Origin: Mycolicibacter algericus DSM 45454
GTDB taxonomy: Bacteria; Actinomycetota; Actinomycetes; Mycobacteriales; Mycobacteriaceae
Direction of reading: 5' to 3'
Length of the DNA stretch: 62,200 bases
Assembly (NCBI RefSeq): GCF_002086455.1
Contig: NZ_MVHC01000021.1
Coordinates: 1-62,200, forward strand
The notes beneath the pieces were generated by a model. The model was not told where the DNA came from, ran no database searches, and was given only the letters and a program-made list of their open reading frames with translations. Position 1 is the first letter of the stretch; the number at the start of each line of letters is the position of its first letter. The translations under genes were made by a program, and so were the position numbers. Shown here one piece after another: positions 51,915 through 60,252 of the stretch.

Positions 51915-53561
51915 GTGACAGACGCCATGGATGACAACATTTCGACCGATGTCCGCCGATCCCCGGTGGTGGCCCTCGACGGCAACTGTGAGCTAGGCCG
52001 CGCGGCACTGGGCAACAAGGCCTACGGCATCAATCTGATGCGCGGGCTCCGACTGCCCGTGCCACCCGCCTTCTGCCTTACCACCGATGTGTGCGCACAA
52101 TTCTTGGCCGGCGAGAGCCAGGCATTGGATCAGGTGTGGCCCGAGGCGCTGGCCAAGCTGCGTTGGCTGGAACGCGAAACGTCGCGTACCTACGGCCGAG
52201 GCCCGCGACCACTGCTGGTCAGCGTCCGGTCCGGGGCGGCACAGTCCATGCCGGGGATGCTCGACACCGTGCTGGACCTGGGCATCGACGACACGGTGCA
52301 CCATGCGCTTGCCCACGAGGCAACACCGAAGTTCGCCGACGACACGCGCGCCAGATTCCACGACATGTACCAGCGCATTGTGCTTGCCGGTACCGGGTCC
52401 GTCGTCGTCCCCGACGATCCATACGCCCAATTACGCGCGGCGATCGAGGCGGTGTTTCGCTCGTGGAACAGCCCGCGGGCCGTGACCTATCGCGACCACC
52501 ACCGACTCGGGGACAGCGGCGGCACGGCGGTGATCGTGCAAGCGATGGTTTTCGGCAACCTGGGCCGCACGTCGGGCACCGGCGTACTGTTCACTCGCAA
52601 TCCGACGACCGGCGCCGATGAGCCATTCGGCGAATGGCTGGCTGGAGGACAGGGTGAGGACGTGGTGTCCGGCACTTTCGACTGCGCACCGATCAGCGCC
52701 TTACGGGAGGAGCAGCCCGCCCTCTTCGCGGAGCTGATGGCCCATGCGGAAAGCCTCGAACGGCTCGCTGGTGACGTGCAGGATATCGAATTCACAGTCG
52801 AAGAAGGTCGGCTGTGGCTGTTACAGACCCGGATCGCCAAGCGGTCCGCCCAGGCCGCGGTGCGACTGGCCCTGCGGATGCGTGATCAGGGCCTGATCGA
52901 CGACACGGAGGTGCTGCGCCGCGTCGGTCCGGAGCAGATACGAATGCTGCTGAAGCCGGCACTGCAGCCCGAGATACGCTTGGCCGCGACACTTTTGGCC
53001 AAGGGGCTGCCGGCAAGTCCCGGCGTTGTCTCGGGCAAGGCGTACAGCGACGTCGACGCCGCGATCGACGCCGCCGACGACGGCGAGGATGTGATCCTGG
53101 TACGGCCATTTACCAGCCCCGATGACGTGCAGGCTATGCTGTCTGCCCGCGGAGTCGTCACCGAGGTCGGCGGCGCTACCTCACACGCTGCGGTGGTCAG
53201 CCGCGAGATCGGCCGGCCCGCGGTTGTGGGCTGCGGTGCCGGGGTGGCAGCGGCCATCGAGGGCAAGTCAATCACGGTCGACGGCGCCGAAGGCGAAGTG
53301 CGCGAGGGCGTGCTGCCGTTGGTCGTGTGGTCGGAGGAAGACAGCCCGGATCTTCGGGAACTGGCCGACATCGCACGCCGGGTCAGCCCGCTGCGCGCCC
53401 ACCATGCCGGCGATTACCCCGTGCTGCCCAACGATTCCGACGTCGCGGTGCGCGACGCATTGACGGCTGGGCACACCGACGTGGTGTCCGCCAGCCCGCT
53501 CATCACCATGCTGACAGCACAACGGATGGCCAAGACGGCGCCAAAGGCGTTCACGTCATGA
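51915..53561 (+). CDS. Pyruvate phosphate dikinase-like protein without PEP-binding barrel
   Basis: 548 aa; full PPDKs have about 880. The N-terminal nucleotide-binding part is present (GNKAYGINLMRGLRLPVPPAFCLTT, VSVRSGAAQSMPGMLDTVLDLG, GVLFTRNPTTGADEPFGEW). The swivelling phosphohistidine domain follows (TEVGGATSHAAVVSREIGRPAVVGCG). The C-terminal TIM barrel for PEP/pyruvate is missing. The layout matches a short PpdK of mycobacteria, which is followed by a 201-aa protein as here (Rv1127c-Rv1126c by recollection). The reaction is uncertain without the barrel. Confidence 0.82.
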   Translation: MTDAMDDNISTDVRRSPVVALDGNCELGRAALGNKAYGINLMRGLRLPVPPAFCLTTDVCAQFLAGESQALDQVWPEALAKLRWLERETSRTYGRGPRPLLVSVRSGAAQSMPGMLDTVLDLGIDDTVHHALAHEATPKFADDTRARFHDMYQRIVLAGTGSVVVPDDPYAQLRAAIEAVFRSWNSPRAVTYRDHHRLGDSGGTAVIVQAMVFGNLGRTSGTGVLFTRNPTTGADEPFGEWLAGGQGEDVVSGTFDCAPISALREEQPALFAELMAHAESLERLAGDVQDIEFTVEEGRLWLLQTRIAKRSAQAAVRLALRMRDQGLIDDTEVLRRVGPEQIRMLLKPALQPEIRLAATLLAKGLPASPGVVSGKAYSDVDAAIDAADDGEDVILVRPFTSPDDVQAMLSARGVVTEVGGATSHAAVVSREIGRPAVVGCGAGVAAAIEGKSITVDGAEGEVREGVLPLVVWSEEDSPDLRELADIARRVSPLRAHHAGDYPVLPNDSDVAVRDALTAGHTDVVSASPLITMLTAQRMAKTAPKAFTS

Positions 53562-53578
53562 AGTATTGAGGATCAATC

Positions 53579-54184
53579 ATGGATAGCTTGGACATATTGC
53601 AGGCAATTCGGCTCAAAGGCCGGGCCGCCCCCGCGGACATCGCCGCCACTCTCAACCGAGACGAAGCATCAGTAGCAGCGGCGATCAGCGAGTTCGTCGA
53701 CGCGGGGATACTCGTTGGGGGCAAAGCCGTGCGACTCGCCCCGGCTGGTCGGGATCGGCTCGGCCAACTTCTCGCCGACGAACGCGGCGGCGTCGACACC
53801 GCCGCAATGTCTCACATCTACAAAGGCTTCGGCAACGTGAACGCCGAATTCAAGTCCTTGGTGTCTGACTGGCAGCTCAAAGACGGAGAGCCCAACAACC
53901 ACGAGGACGCCGAGTACGACACAGCCGTGCTGGCGCGTCTTGATCACGTGCACGAGTCGGTGCTGCCGATCATCGCCTCGGCGGCCGCGCAGATCCCCCG
54001 GCTGGCCCGCTACGCCGACAAGCTATCGGCCGCCCTGCAGAAGATCAGAGCGGGCGACACCACGTGGTTGACCCGACCGATCATCGACTCGTACCACACG
54101 GTGTGGTTCGAACTGCACGAGGAATTGATCTTGGCCGCCGGTTTGACCCGGGAGGCCGAGGCCAAAGCCGGCACTGCGGAATAG
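53579..54184 (+). CDS. PPDK-associated protein with N-terminal winged helix
   Basis: 201 aa. Residues 1-60 look like a winged-helix module (ILQAIRLKGRAAPADIAATLNRDEASVAAAISEFVDAGILVGG). The rest is helical and acidic (FKSLVSDWQLKDGEPNNHEDAEYD, IIDSYHTVWFELHEELILAAG). It lies 17 bases after the PPDK-like stop. The same two-gene arrangement with a 201-aa protein is known in M. tuberculosis. It may supply the substrate domain missing from its neighbour; the sequence alone does not show this. Confidence 0.72.
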   Translation: MDSLDILQAIRLKGRAAPADIAATLNRDEASVAAAISEFVDAGILVGGKAVRLAPAGRDRLGQLLADERGGVDTAAMSHIYKGFGNVNAEFKSLVSDWQLKDGEPNNHEDAEYDTAVLARLDHVHESVLPIIASAAAQIPRLARYADKLSAALQKIRAGDTTWLTRPIIDSYHTVWFELHEELILAAGLTREAEAKAGTAE

Positions 54185-54330
54185 CTCCGGTCACCGGACC
54201 AGTTCTGTTCGCCGTCCAGACCCAGTCGACCACAACTGTCTGTCCGGTGATGAATGTGTCGCATCGCTAGCCAACAACAAACAGTGGCGGTATGGCCTCC
54301 CAGCGCGGGCAGCCACGCAAGGTTGTGCGA

Positions 54331-54346
54331 ACACCGCGATCGGTGT
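54331..54346. terminator. Small hairpin between convergent genes
   Basis: ACACCG-CGAT-CGGTGT is a perfect 6-base stem in the 241-base gap between convergent genes ending at 54184 and 54426. Nothing else is seen in the gap. Confidence 0.3.
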
Positions 54347-54425
54347 GGTCGAAGAACACTCTGATCGCAGCGTGGTGGTCGCAGCGTACGGCCAACCCGC
54401 GGCGCCCTGACCGCCGTCGACTGGT

Positions 54426-55955
54426 CTAGGCACTCCCAAGTTCGGTACGCAACCGCTTCTTGTCGATCTTCCCGCTAGCCAGCACCGGCAACTCGTCGAC
54501 GGTCACCAGTCGGCGCGGCACCTTGTATCCGGCCAGCTTCTGTCGCACGTGGTTCTGAACCGCGTTGAGCGTGATGATGGCCCCGGGACGCGGTACCACG
54601 ACGGCACAAACGGCTTCGCCCCAGCGATCGTCGGCGACGCCGATCACGGTGCAGGCCGCCACGCCCTCGAGCTCGCAAACCACCTCCTCGACCTCCGGCG
54701 AGTACACGTTCTCTCCCCCGGTGATGATGACGTCTTTCTTGCGGTCGACCAAGTACAGGAGACCCCGCCCGTCGAATCGGCCGATGTCTCCGGTGTGGCA
54801 CCATCCGTCGCGCAGCGTCGCCAGGGTGGCGGCATAATCATCCCAGTAGCCGCGGAACATCAACTCCGAGCGGATGATGATTTCGCCGGGCTCCCCCGCC
54901 GCGACATCACGGCCGTCGTCACCAACGATGCGGACCCGCACCCCGGGGAGCGGGAAGCCGACCGACCGCAACCGGTCGGGCGCGTCGGGATGTTCGCGGG
55001 CGTGTAGTTCCCGCGGCAACCCCGACACGATGGCTTCGGTCTGCCCGTACAGGTTGAGGAAGCCGGCACCGGGTAGTACGGCCAGCGCCCGTTCCAACGT
55101 GGTCACGCTCATCGGCGCGGCCGAATACACGACTGTGCGTACGCTGGCGGCGGCACGGGCGTCACCGAGTTCCTCGATCAGGGCCCGCAGCATCACCGGC
55201 GCGAGATGCAGCACGGTGATCTGTTCGTCTGCGAGCAATCGGATGGCTTCGGCCGCGTCGAATTGCTGCTGCAACACTACTGTTCCGCCGCGAGCGTGCA
55301 GCCCGCCGATGATGCCGATCGCACCGAAGTGAAACATCGGCATGTTGATCAGGCCCCGATCCTCGCTGCCCGAACGTAATTCGGTGTTCATCGTCAACGC
55401 CACGCGCCGCAGTTCTCGCTGACCGAGCACACAGCACTTCGACGCACCGGTGGTTCCGCTGGTGAACAGCAGGCAGGCGATGTCCTCGGGTTGCGCGACG
55501 AATGCCGGCTCGCCGGCATCCCCGCCGGCGACGAATCCTTCATAGTCGACCATGTCGGGGCGCCCGACTTCGCCGATGGACACCAGCAGCGGTGGCGACG
55601 GTAAGCACTGCACGAGTTCTGCGATCATCAGAGCGAATTCATCGGCGCAGAACACGACGGACGGCGACACCCGGCGCAACACGTCAAGCACTTCCGGCGG
55701 CGACAACCGGAAGTTGACGGTCGCCATGATAATTCCGCTCAGCTGAGTTGACGCCATCAACTCGCCGAACTCCACGCTGTTGCGGCTTAACACGGCGATG
55801 CGGTCCTGCCGTCGCACACCGGCCTTCGCCATCGCCGACACCAAACGCACCGCGCGCTCGCGCAGCGCCCCGTGAGTCACCGAGCGCTGCCCCAGCCGGT
55901 ATGCGGGCACATCGGGATACCGCAGCGCGTTGTCGGTGACGATATCGCTCAGCAT
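54426..55955 (-). CDS. AMP-dependent acyl-CoA ligase
   Basis: 509 aa. Motifs: CLLFTSGTTGASKCCVLG (P-loop, but the Gly after Lys is Cys), NLYGQTEAIVSGLP, GWCHTGDIGRFDGRGLLYLVD, RKKDVIITGGENVYSPEVEE and LPVLASGKIDKKRLRTEL with the catalytic Lys. It activates an acid to its CoA ester. It is 11 bases downstream of the thiolase-like gene and probably co-transcribed with it. Confidence 0.86.
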   Translation of the reverse strand: MLSDIVTDNALRYPDVPAYRLGQRSVTHGALRERAVRLVSAMAKAGVRRQDRIAVLSRNSVEFGELMASTQLSGIIMATVNFRLSPPEVLDVLRRVSPSVVFCADEFALMIAELVQCLPSPPLLVSIGEVGRPDMVDYEGFVAGGDAGEPAFVAQPEDIACLLFTSGTTGASKCCVLGQRELRRVALTMNTELRSGSEDRGLINMPMFHFGAIGIIGGLHARGGTVVLQQQFDAAEAIRLLADEQITVLHLAPVMLRALIEELGDARAAASVRTVVYSAAPMSVTTLERALAVLPGAGFLNLYGQTEAIVSGLPRELHAREHPDAPDRLRSVGFPLPGVRVRIVGDDGRDVAAGEPGEIIIRSELMFRGYWDDYAATLATLRDGWCHTGDIGRFDGRGLLYLVDRKKDVIITGGENVYSPEVEEVVCELEGVAACTVIGVADDRWGEAVCAVVVPRPGAIITLNAVQNHVRQKLAGYKVPRRLVTVDELPVLASGKIDKKRLRTELGSA

Positions 55956-55966
55956 CTGAGCGGGCG

Positions 55967-57160
55967 CTACCGACTACTCAGCAACATCGATCCGGCAACC
56001 GGCCCGCCGCCGACGCCGACGGCCACCACCTCAGGCGTCTTCGACGCCTGCCGGTCACCGCCCTCCCCCCACATCTGGACACATGCTTCGTGAAGAAACC
56101 CCATACCGTGCAATCGACCACCCGACAGTTGCCCGCCGCTGGTGTTGATCGGCAGCGAACCATCGAGTGCGATGCGTTCACCGCCCTCGATGAAGTTGCC
56201 CACCCCGCCGCGCTCACAGAACCCCATGGCCTCCAGCCACATCACCGTCAGGAAGCTGAAGCCGTCGTAGAGCTGAGCCATGTCGACATCGGCCGGCCTC
56301 AGCGCGGTGTTCTCCCACAGTGTCGCGGCCGAGTCATGGGCTGCCATCGTTGTGACGTCCGACCGTTGTTCCCAGGTGGCGCGTTCGAACATGCCCGGCC
56401 CGACCGACTCCACTGTCAGCGGGTGCCGGGGCAGGCCGTTGGCAGCATCGCGGCGCGACACGATGACCGCGGTCGCGCCATCGCAGGGGACGTCACAGTC
56501 GTAGAGGCACAGCGGCTCGGAGATCATCCGGGCGCCCAAATAGTCATCCATCGTCATCGGCTCGCGATAGATGGCGTCTGGATTAAGCCCCGCGTTACGA
56601 CGCGCGTTGATGGCGATGTAGCCGAGATGCTCGCGCGTCAACCCGAAATCGTGCATATACCGCTGGGCCGGCATGGCCAGCCAGTTCGCCGCCGAGAGCG
56701 CACCGAAGGGCGCGACCCACTCCAGGTGAGGCGGCAACTTGCCGCCGGTGAACAGCACCGACGCCCGGCCACCGCCCGCCTGCTGTGCGGCCGTGGACTC
56801 CCAGACCGACCGGTAGACCACGACGTGGTTGGCCAGCCCGAGCGCGACGGCCATGCACGCCTCGATCGCGGGGCCGATCTGCCCTGCGGTCTCCATCGCC
56901 GAGACATACCAGCGACTGCGCAACCCCAGCGCATTGCGCACCTCGGTGATGGTCGCCCCGGAAAAGCCCGGGTCCGGAACCCCCGGCCCTGGATAGCTGG
57001 CGATACCGTCGATGTCGTCCACGCTCAAGCCCGCATCGGAGATCGCGCGCAGGACTGCCTCCAGCGTCAGCTCCAAGCCGGTTCGGCCCAGCCGGCGACC
57101 GACCTGCGACTTGCCGGCCCCGGTCAGGACCGCCTTCCCGTCAAACGGACCGCCCGTCAT
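55967..57160 (-). CDS. Thiolase-like (Ltp family) protein, nucleophile Cys not seen
   Basis: 397 aa. It has KSQVGRRLGRTGLELTLEAVLRAISDAGLSVDDIDGIASYPG, ADVDMAQLYDGFSFLTVMWLEAMGF and LPINTSGGQLSGGRLHGMGF. At the nucleophile position the text is YVSAMETAGQIGPAIEAC, so the normal CxS motif is absent. It groups with the other Ltp-like proteins in this window but has no OB-fold partner beside it. Retro-aldol cleavage is a possible role. Confidence 0.8.
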   Translation of the reverse strand: MTGGPFDGKAVLTGAGKSQVGRRLGRTGLELTLEAVLRAISDAGLSVDDIDGIASYPGPGVPDPGFSGATITEVRNALGLRSRWYVSAMETAGQIGPAIEACMAVALGLANHVVVYRSVWESTAAQQAGGGRASVLFTGGKLPPHLEWVAPFGALSAANWLAMPAQRYMHDFGLTREHLGYIAINARRNAGLNPDAIYREPMTMDDYLGARMISEPLCLYDCDVPCDGATAVIVSRRDAANGLPRHPLTVESVGPGMFERATWEQRSDVTTMAAHDSAATLWENTALRPADVDMAQLYDGFSFLTVMWLEAMGFCERGGVGNFIEGGERIALDGSLPINTSGGQLSGGRLHGMGFLHEACVQMWGEGGDRQASKTPEVVAVGVGGGPVAGSMLLSSR

Positions 57161-57305
57161 GACGCGGCCACCGGTGATACAACAGCTGAGACGTTGAGAA
57201 TCATCGGACCTTCCAAGGGGTTACGAGCTCAAGCCGACCGCGACCGCAGTGTAGCGCCCACGACCGGTATCCCGAAAAATATTTAACGGGTTCCGTCAGA
57301 GGTAG

Positions 57306-57764
57306 TCAGAACACGAAGCGCGCAATGAGGTCGGCCACCGCGGCCGGTTTGTCGGATCCATCGAGCTCGACAGTGTGACGAACGGTCAGGTTCACGGTGC
57401 TGTCGTCGACCTTCGCGGCGTCGACCAACAGGGAGCGCACTCGGATCCGGCTGCCGGCGGTAACAGGCGCCAGGAACCGGACCTTGTTCAGCCCGTAGTT
57501 GATGCCCATCTTGGCGTTCTCGACGCGGTAGTTTTCCTTACTGACCCCCGGTATCAGCGACAAGGTGAGGAAGCCGTGCGCAATCGTTGCGCCATAAGGG
57601 CTTTCGGTCTTCGCGCGCTCGGTATCCACGTGGATCCACTGGTGGTCCACGGTGACGTCGGCGAATGCGTCGATACGGTTCTGGTCCACCTCCAGCCAAT
57701 TCGTCACACCGAGTTCTTCTCCGATCGCCTGAACCGCTTCGTCAACGGATCCGATCACTTTCAT
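57306..57764 (-). CDS. MaoC-like (R)-hydratase
   Basis: About 152 aa. Hotdog-fold hydratase 2 motif: DAFADVTVDHQWIHVDTERA (Asp and His of the active site), then GATIAHGFLTLSLIPG and GLNKVRFLAPVTAGSRIRV. Members hydrate enoyl-CoAs in side-chain breakdown. ATG 57764 has AGGAG 6 bases upstream; a GTG at 57770 is also in frame. It is divergent from the thiolase at 57875, with an inverted repeat between them. Confidence 0.87.
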   Translation of the reverse strand: MKVIGSVDEAVQAIGEELGVTNWLEVDQNRIDAFADVTVDHQWIHVDTERAKTESPYGATIAHGFLTLSLIPGVSKENYRVENAKMGINYGLNKVRFLAPVTAGSRIRVRSLLVDAAKVDDSTVNLTVRHTVELDGSDKPAAVADLIARFVF

Positions 57765-57789
57765 GGCCACTCCTGTCCAACACGCCGGT

Positions 57790-57815
57790 TATACCGATAT
57801 CTATTTAACGGTATA
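57790..57815. promoter_or_regulatory. TATACCG-N12-CGGTATA inverted repeat
   Basis: Perfect 7-base arms at 57790-57796 and 57809-57815 lie in the 110-base divergent region between MaoC and thiolase genes. A similar half-site (ATTTAACGG) occurs near 57273-57281, behind the MaoC gene and before the Ltp-like gene. Candidate operator for both directions. Confidence 0.5.
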
Positions 57816-57874
57816 GACTGATCGCACCCCGCCGGGCCCCCGCCCGGCACCCGTCCGACGACCTTGGGAGACAC

Positions 57875-59065
57875 GTGGCCGCAATGACATCCCGTGCCGC
57901 GATCGTGGGCGCTGCCCGCACCGCGATCGGCACAGCACGCAAAGGCACTCTGGCCAACCTGCCGGCTACTGAGTTGGCCAAACCGGCGGTAGCGGCTGCG
58001 GTAGCTCGCTCCGGGCTCGACGCCGCCGAGTTCGACGACTTCATTTTGGCCGAGAGCCTGCAGGGTGGTGGCGACAGCGCTCGCTATGTTGCGGTGGATC
58101 TGGGTCTTACCGAAATCCCGGGCATGGCCGTCAACCGGCAGTGCGCTTCCAGCCTCTCGGCGATCGCGGTCGGCGCCGGACAGATCGCGGCGGGCATGAG
58201 TCAGGCCATCCTGGCCGGCGGGATGGAGTCGTGCTCGACCGCGCCGCTGCTGCGTAAACGCAAGCCGTTCACCTCCGGTAAGGCTCCGGAGGATTACCAG
58301 GACCCCTGGTATCCGTTCTCGCACCCGCCCACCGACGACGCCCCCCCGCTGGACATGTCGATCACCGTGGCTCACAACTGTGCCGTCCAGTACGGGATCT
58401 CACGACAGGCCCAGGACGAATGGGCGCTACGCAGTCACCAGCGTGCGGTGAAAGCGATCGACGCCGGATCCTTCGTCGAGGAGATCGTGCCGGTCGAGGT
58501 GCCCCAGCCCGACGGCAGCTCCAAGACGTTCGCCCAGGACGAGCACCCGCGTCGCGATACGACGGCGGACACACTCGCCGCCCTGCGGGTGTTGCATCCC
58601 GAAATCGAGGGGTTCACCGTGACGGCCGGCAACTCCTCGGGCATCAACGATGCCGCCGCCGTAGTGGCCCTAGCGAGCCCGTCCAGCCGCGCCGACGTAT
58701 TGGCGCATGTGCTGTCCTGGAGTTCGGTCGGTGTTCCGCCGAGTCGCACCGGCAGCGCTCCTATATCGGCGATTCCGAAGGCGCTGGAGTTGGCCGGGCG
58801 CAAACTCGAGGACGTAGCGCTGTTCGAGATCAACGAGGCGTTCGCCGCGCAGGCAGTCGCCTGCGCGCGGGAACTGGGCCTCGACGAGGAGATCGTCAAC
58901 GTCTACGGCTCGGGCATCAGCCTCGGCCATCCGATTGCCGCTACCGGCGCACGCATGGTGACGTCGGCAATCTATGAACTACGGCGCCGCGGCGGCGGCA
59001 TCGGCGTGCTGTCGATGTGCGCCGGCGGAGGGATGGGGTCGGCCATGGTTATCGAGGTCATGTGA
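57875..59065 (+). CDS. Acetyl-CoA acyltransferase (thiolase)
   Basis: 396 aa. This one has a complete thiolase site: NRQCASSLSAIAVG with the nucleophile Cys, EINEAFAAQAVA, GSGISLGHPIAATGARM with His, and CAGGGMGSAM with the second Cys. It cleaves 3-ketoacyl-CoA. GTG 57875 has GGGAGACAC upstream; an internal ATG at 57884 is possible. The OB-fold gene starts 1 base after its stop. Confidence 0.88.
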   Translation: MAAMTSRAAIVGAARTAIGTARKGTLANLPATELAKPAVAAAVARSGLDAAEFDDFILAESLQGGGDSARYVAVDLGLTEIPGMAVNRQCASSLSAIAVGAGQIAAGMSQAILAGGMESCSTAPLLRKRKPFTSGKAPEDYQDPWYPFSHPPTDDAPPLDMSITVAHNCAVQYGISRQAQDEWALRSHQRAVKAIDAGSFVEEIVPVEVPQPDGSSKTFAQDEHPRRDTTADTLAALRVLHPEIEGFTVTAGNSSGINDAAAVVALASPSSRADVLAHVLSWSSVGVPPSRTGSAPISAIPKALELAGRKLEDVALFEINEAFAAQAVACARELGLDEEIVNVYGSGISLGHPIAATGARMVTSAIYELRRRGGGIGVLSMCAGGGMGSAMVIEVM

Positions 59066-59066
59066 G

Positions 59067-59495
59067 ATGAGCACATTAATCACCGAGGGATTGTTCAGAG
59101 TTGACGGCGACCGTGCGGTGCTCTTCGGCTCCCGCCGACGTTCGACAGGCGTGGTGAAGTTCCCCGCCGAGCGGCCCGAGCTGTTCGACGGCGCGCCAGA
59201 TATCCAAGCTGATATCGAGCCCCTCGAATTGTCCACCGAGGGGTCGCTTTACACCTACACCACACAGGAGTTCGCGCCGCCGCTGCCCTACAAAGGCGAT
59301 CGGTCGCCCGAGGTATTCCAGCCGTATGTAGTGGGTTTCGTCGAGTTGGCCGAGGGTGTGCTGGTGGAGACACTGATCGTTGACGTGAACCCGGCTGACC
59401 TGCGCATCGGGCAGCCACTGGTTTCGACCACCACGACGCTGCAGACCGCCGACGGTCAATCGCTGCTGACCTTCGGATTCCGGCCAGCCGACTAA
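59067..59495 (+). CDS. OB-fold domain (DUF35-like) protein without Zn ribbon
   Basis: 142 aa. It has GSRRRSTGVVKFPAERPELF, LYTYTTQEFAPPLPYKGD and the OB segment VVGFVELAEGVLVETLIVDV. The Cys pairs of the usual DUF35 Zn ribbon are absent (only non-Cys residues at those places). It is coupled to a genuine thiolase, unlike the Zn-ribbon version at 24998. It is probably a CoA-side or scaffolding subunit. Confidence 0.77.
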   Translation: MSTLITEGLFRVDGDRAVLFGSRRRSTGVVKFPAERPELFDGAPDIQADIEPLELSTEGSLYTYTTQEFAPPLPYKGDRSPEVFQPYVVGFVELAEGVLVETLIVDVNPADLRIGQPLVSTTTTLQTADGQSLLTFGFRPAD

Positions 59496-59498
59496 GGG

Positions 59499-60110
59499 TT
59501 AAGGCCGACCGGCAGTAACCATCGGTGCGATCATCTCGGCAACCACTGAGATCATCTCGCTGCGGCCGACGGCCACCGTCTGCCTATGCACCGTGTGCCA
59601 TGCCCGGTCCAGCAGCCCCATCACCGCGACACCGATGACGTCCGGCGAATGCTTGCCATCGCCGGCGATAGCCTGCCCCAACTTCCACGACGCCCTGGTC
59701 ACCATGCGATTACGGGAGTTGTGGAATGCGTTGTCGTCGGGGGCGGAGTGCGCCGAGGCCAGCACGAACGCACCATGGTGGTCCATATAGTCGAAGTAGC
59801 GACCGACCCAGGCCTGAATCTCCGTTGGACCGAAGGGTTCTTGGGCGTCGGCCCACTCGGCGATGACCGCGAGGACCTCGTGATACGCGGTCTTGCCGAG
59901 GACGTTGAAAATCTCCCGCTTGTCCTTGAAGTAGGTGTAGAAGCCGGCCCGCGAAATGCCACACGCCTCGGTGATCGCGTTGATCGGCGTGCCGGTGTAA
60001 CCGCGTTCCAGGAACAGTCGGCGGCTGGCATCCAGAATCGCCAACCGAGTTCGCTCGCCGCGGGTGGCGTCCGGGTGTGATTCCGGGCGAGCGCTCGATG
60101 TCGCCGTCAT
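59499..60110 (-). CDS. TetR-family transcriptional regulator
   Basis: 203 aa. HTH: RLAILDASRRLFLERGYTGTPINAITEACGISRAGFYTYFKDKREIF. The ligand domain (YFDYMDHHGAFVLASAHSAPDDNAFHNSRNRM) is paralogous to that of the TetR at 48410. It is divergent from the amidohydrolase at 60253, with two TGAC-N6-GTCA sites between them. It probably represses both genes. Confidence 0.86.
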   Translation of the reverse strand: MTATSSARPESHPDATRGERTRLAILDASRRLFLERGYTGTPINAITEACGISRAGFYTYFKDKREIFNVLGKTAYHEVLAVIAEWADAQEPFGPTEIQAWVGRYFDYMDHHGAFVLASAHSAPDDNAFHNSRNRMVTRASWKLGQAIAGDGKHSPDVIGVAVMGLLDRAWHTVHRQTVAVGRSEMISVVAEMIAPMVTAGRP

Positions 60111-60124
60111 GCGGCGACTGTATA

Positions 60125-60138
60125 TGACGCTACCGTCA
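60125..60138. promoter_or_regulatory. TGAC-N6-GTCA operator, TetR-proximal
   Basis: TGACG-CTAC-CGTCA lies 15 bases upstream of the TetR ATG. It is a perfect 5-base-arm palindrome and fits autoregulation. Confidence 0.6.
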
Positions 60139-60188
60139 AGTTCAATATGCGCAGCTCATACGCCTTTACCCGTGACTGTACGCCGTGA

Positions 60189-60206
60189 CTTGACACAAGC
60201 GTCAAG
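60189..60206. promoter_or_regulatory. CTTGAC-N6-GTCAAG operator, amidohydrolase-proximal
   Basis: Six-base perfect arms around ACAAGC lie about 47 bases before the amidohydrolase ATG and about 50 bases from the first site. Its core repeats TGAC-N6-GTCA. It may block the amidohydrolase promoter. Confidence 0.6.
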
Positions 60207-60252
60207 TTAGGAGAAGCTCTAGACAACCCACCTTGGAGTAAGGGAGAAAACG

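Noticed and set aside
57761..58375. 204-codon minus-strand frame covering the thiolase start
   Set aside because: Antisense to the thiolase and its promoter; no domain and poor composition.
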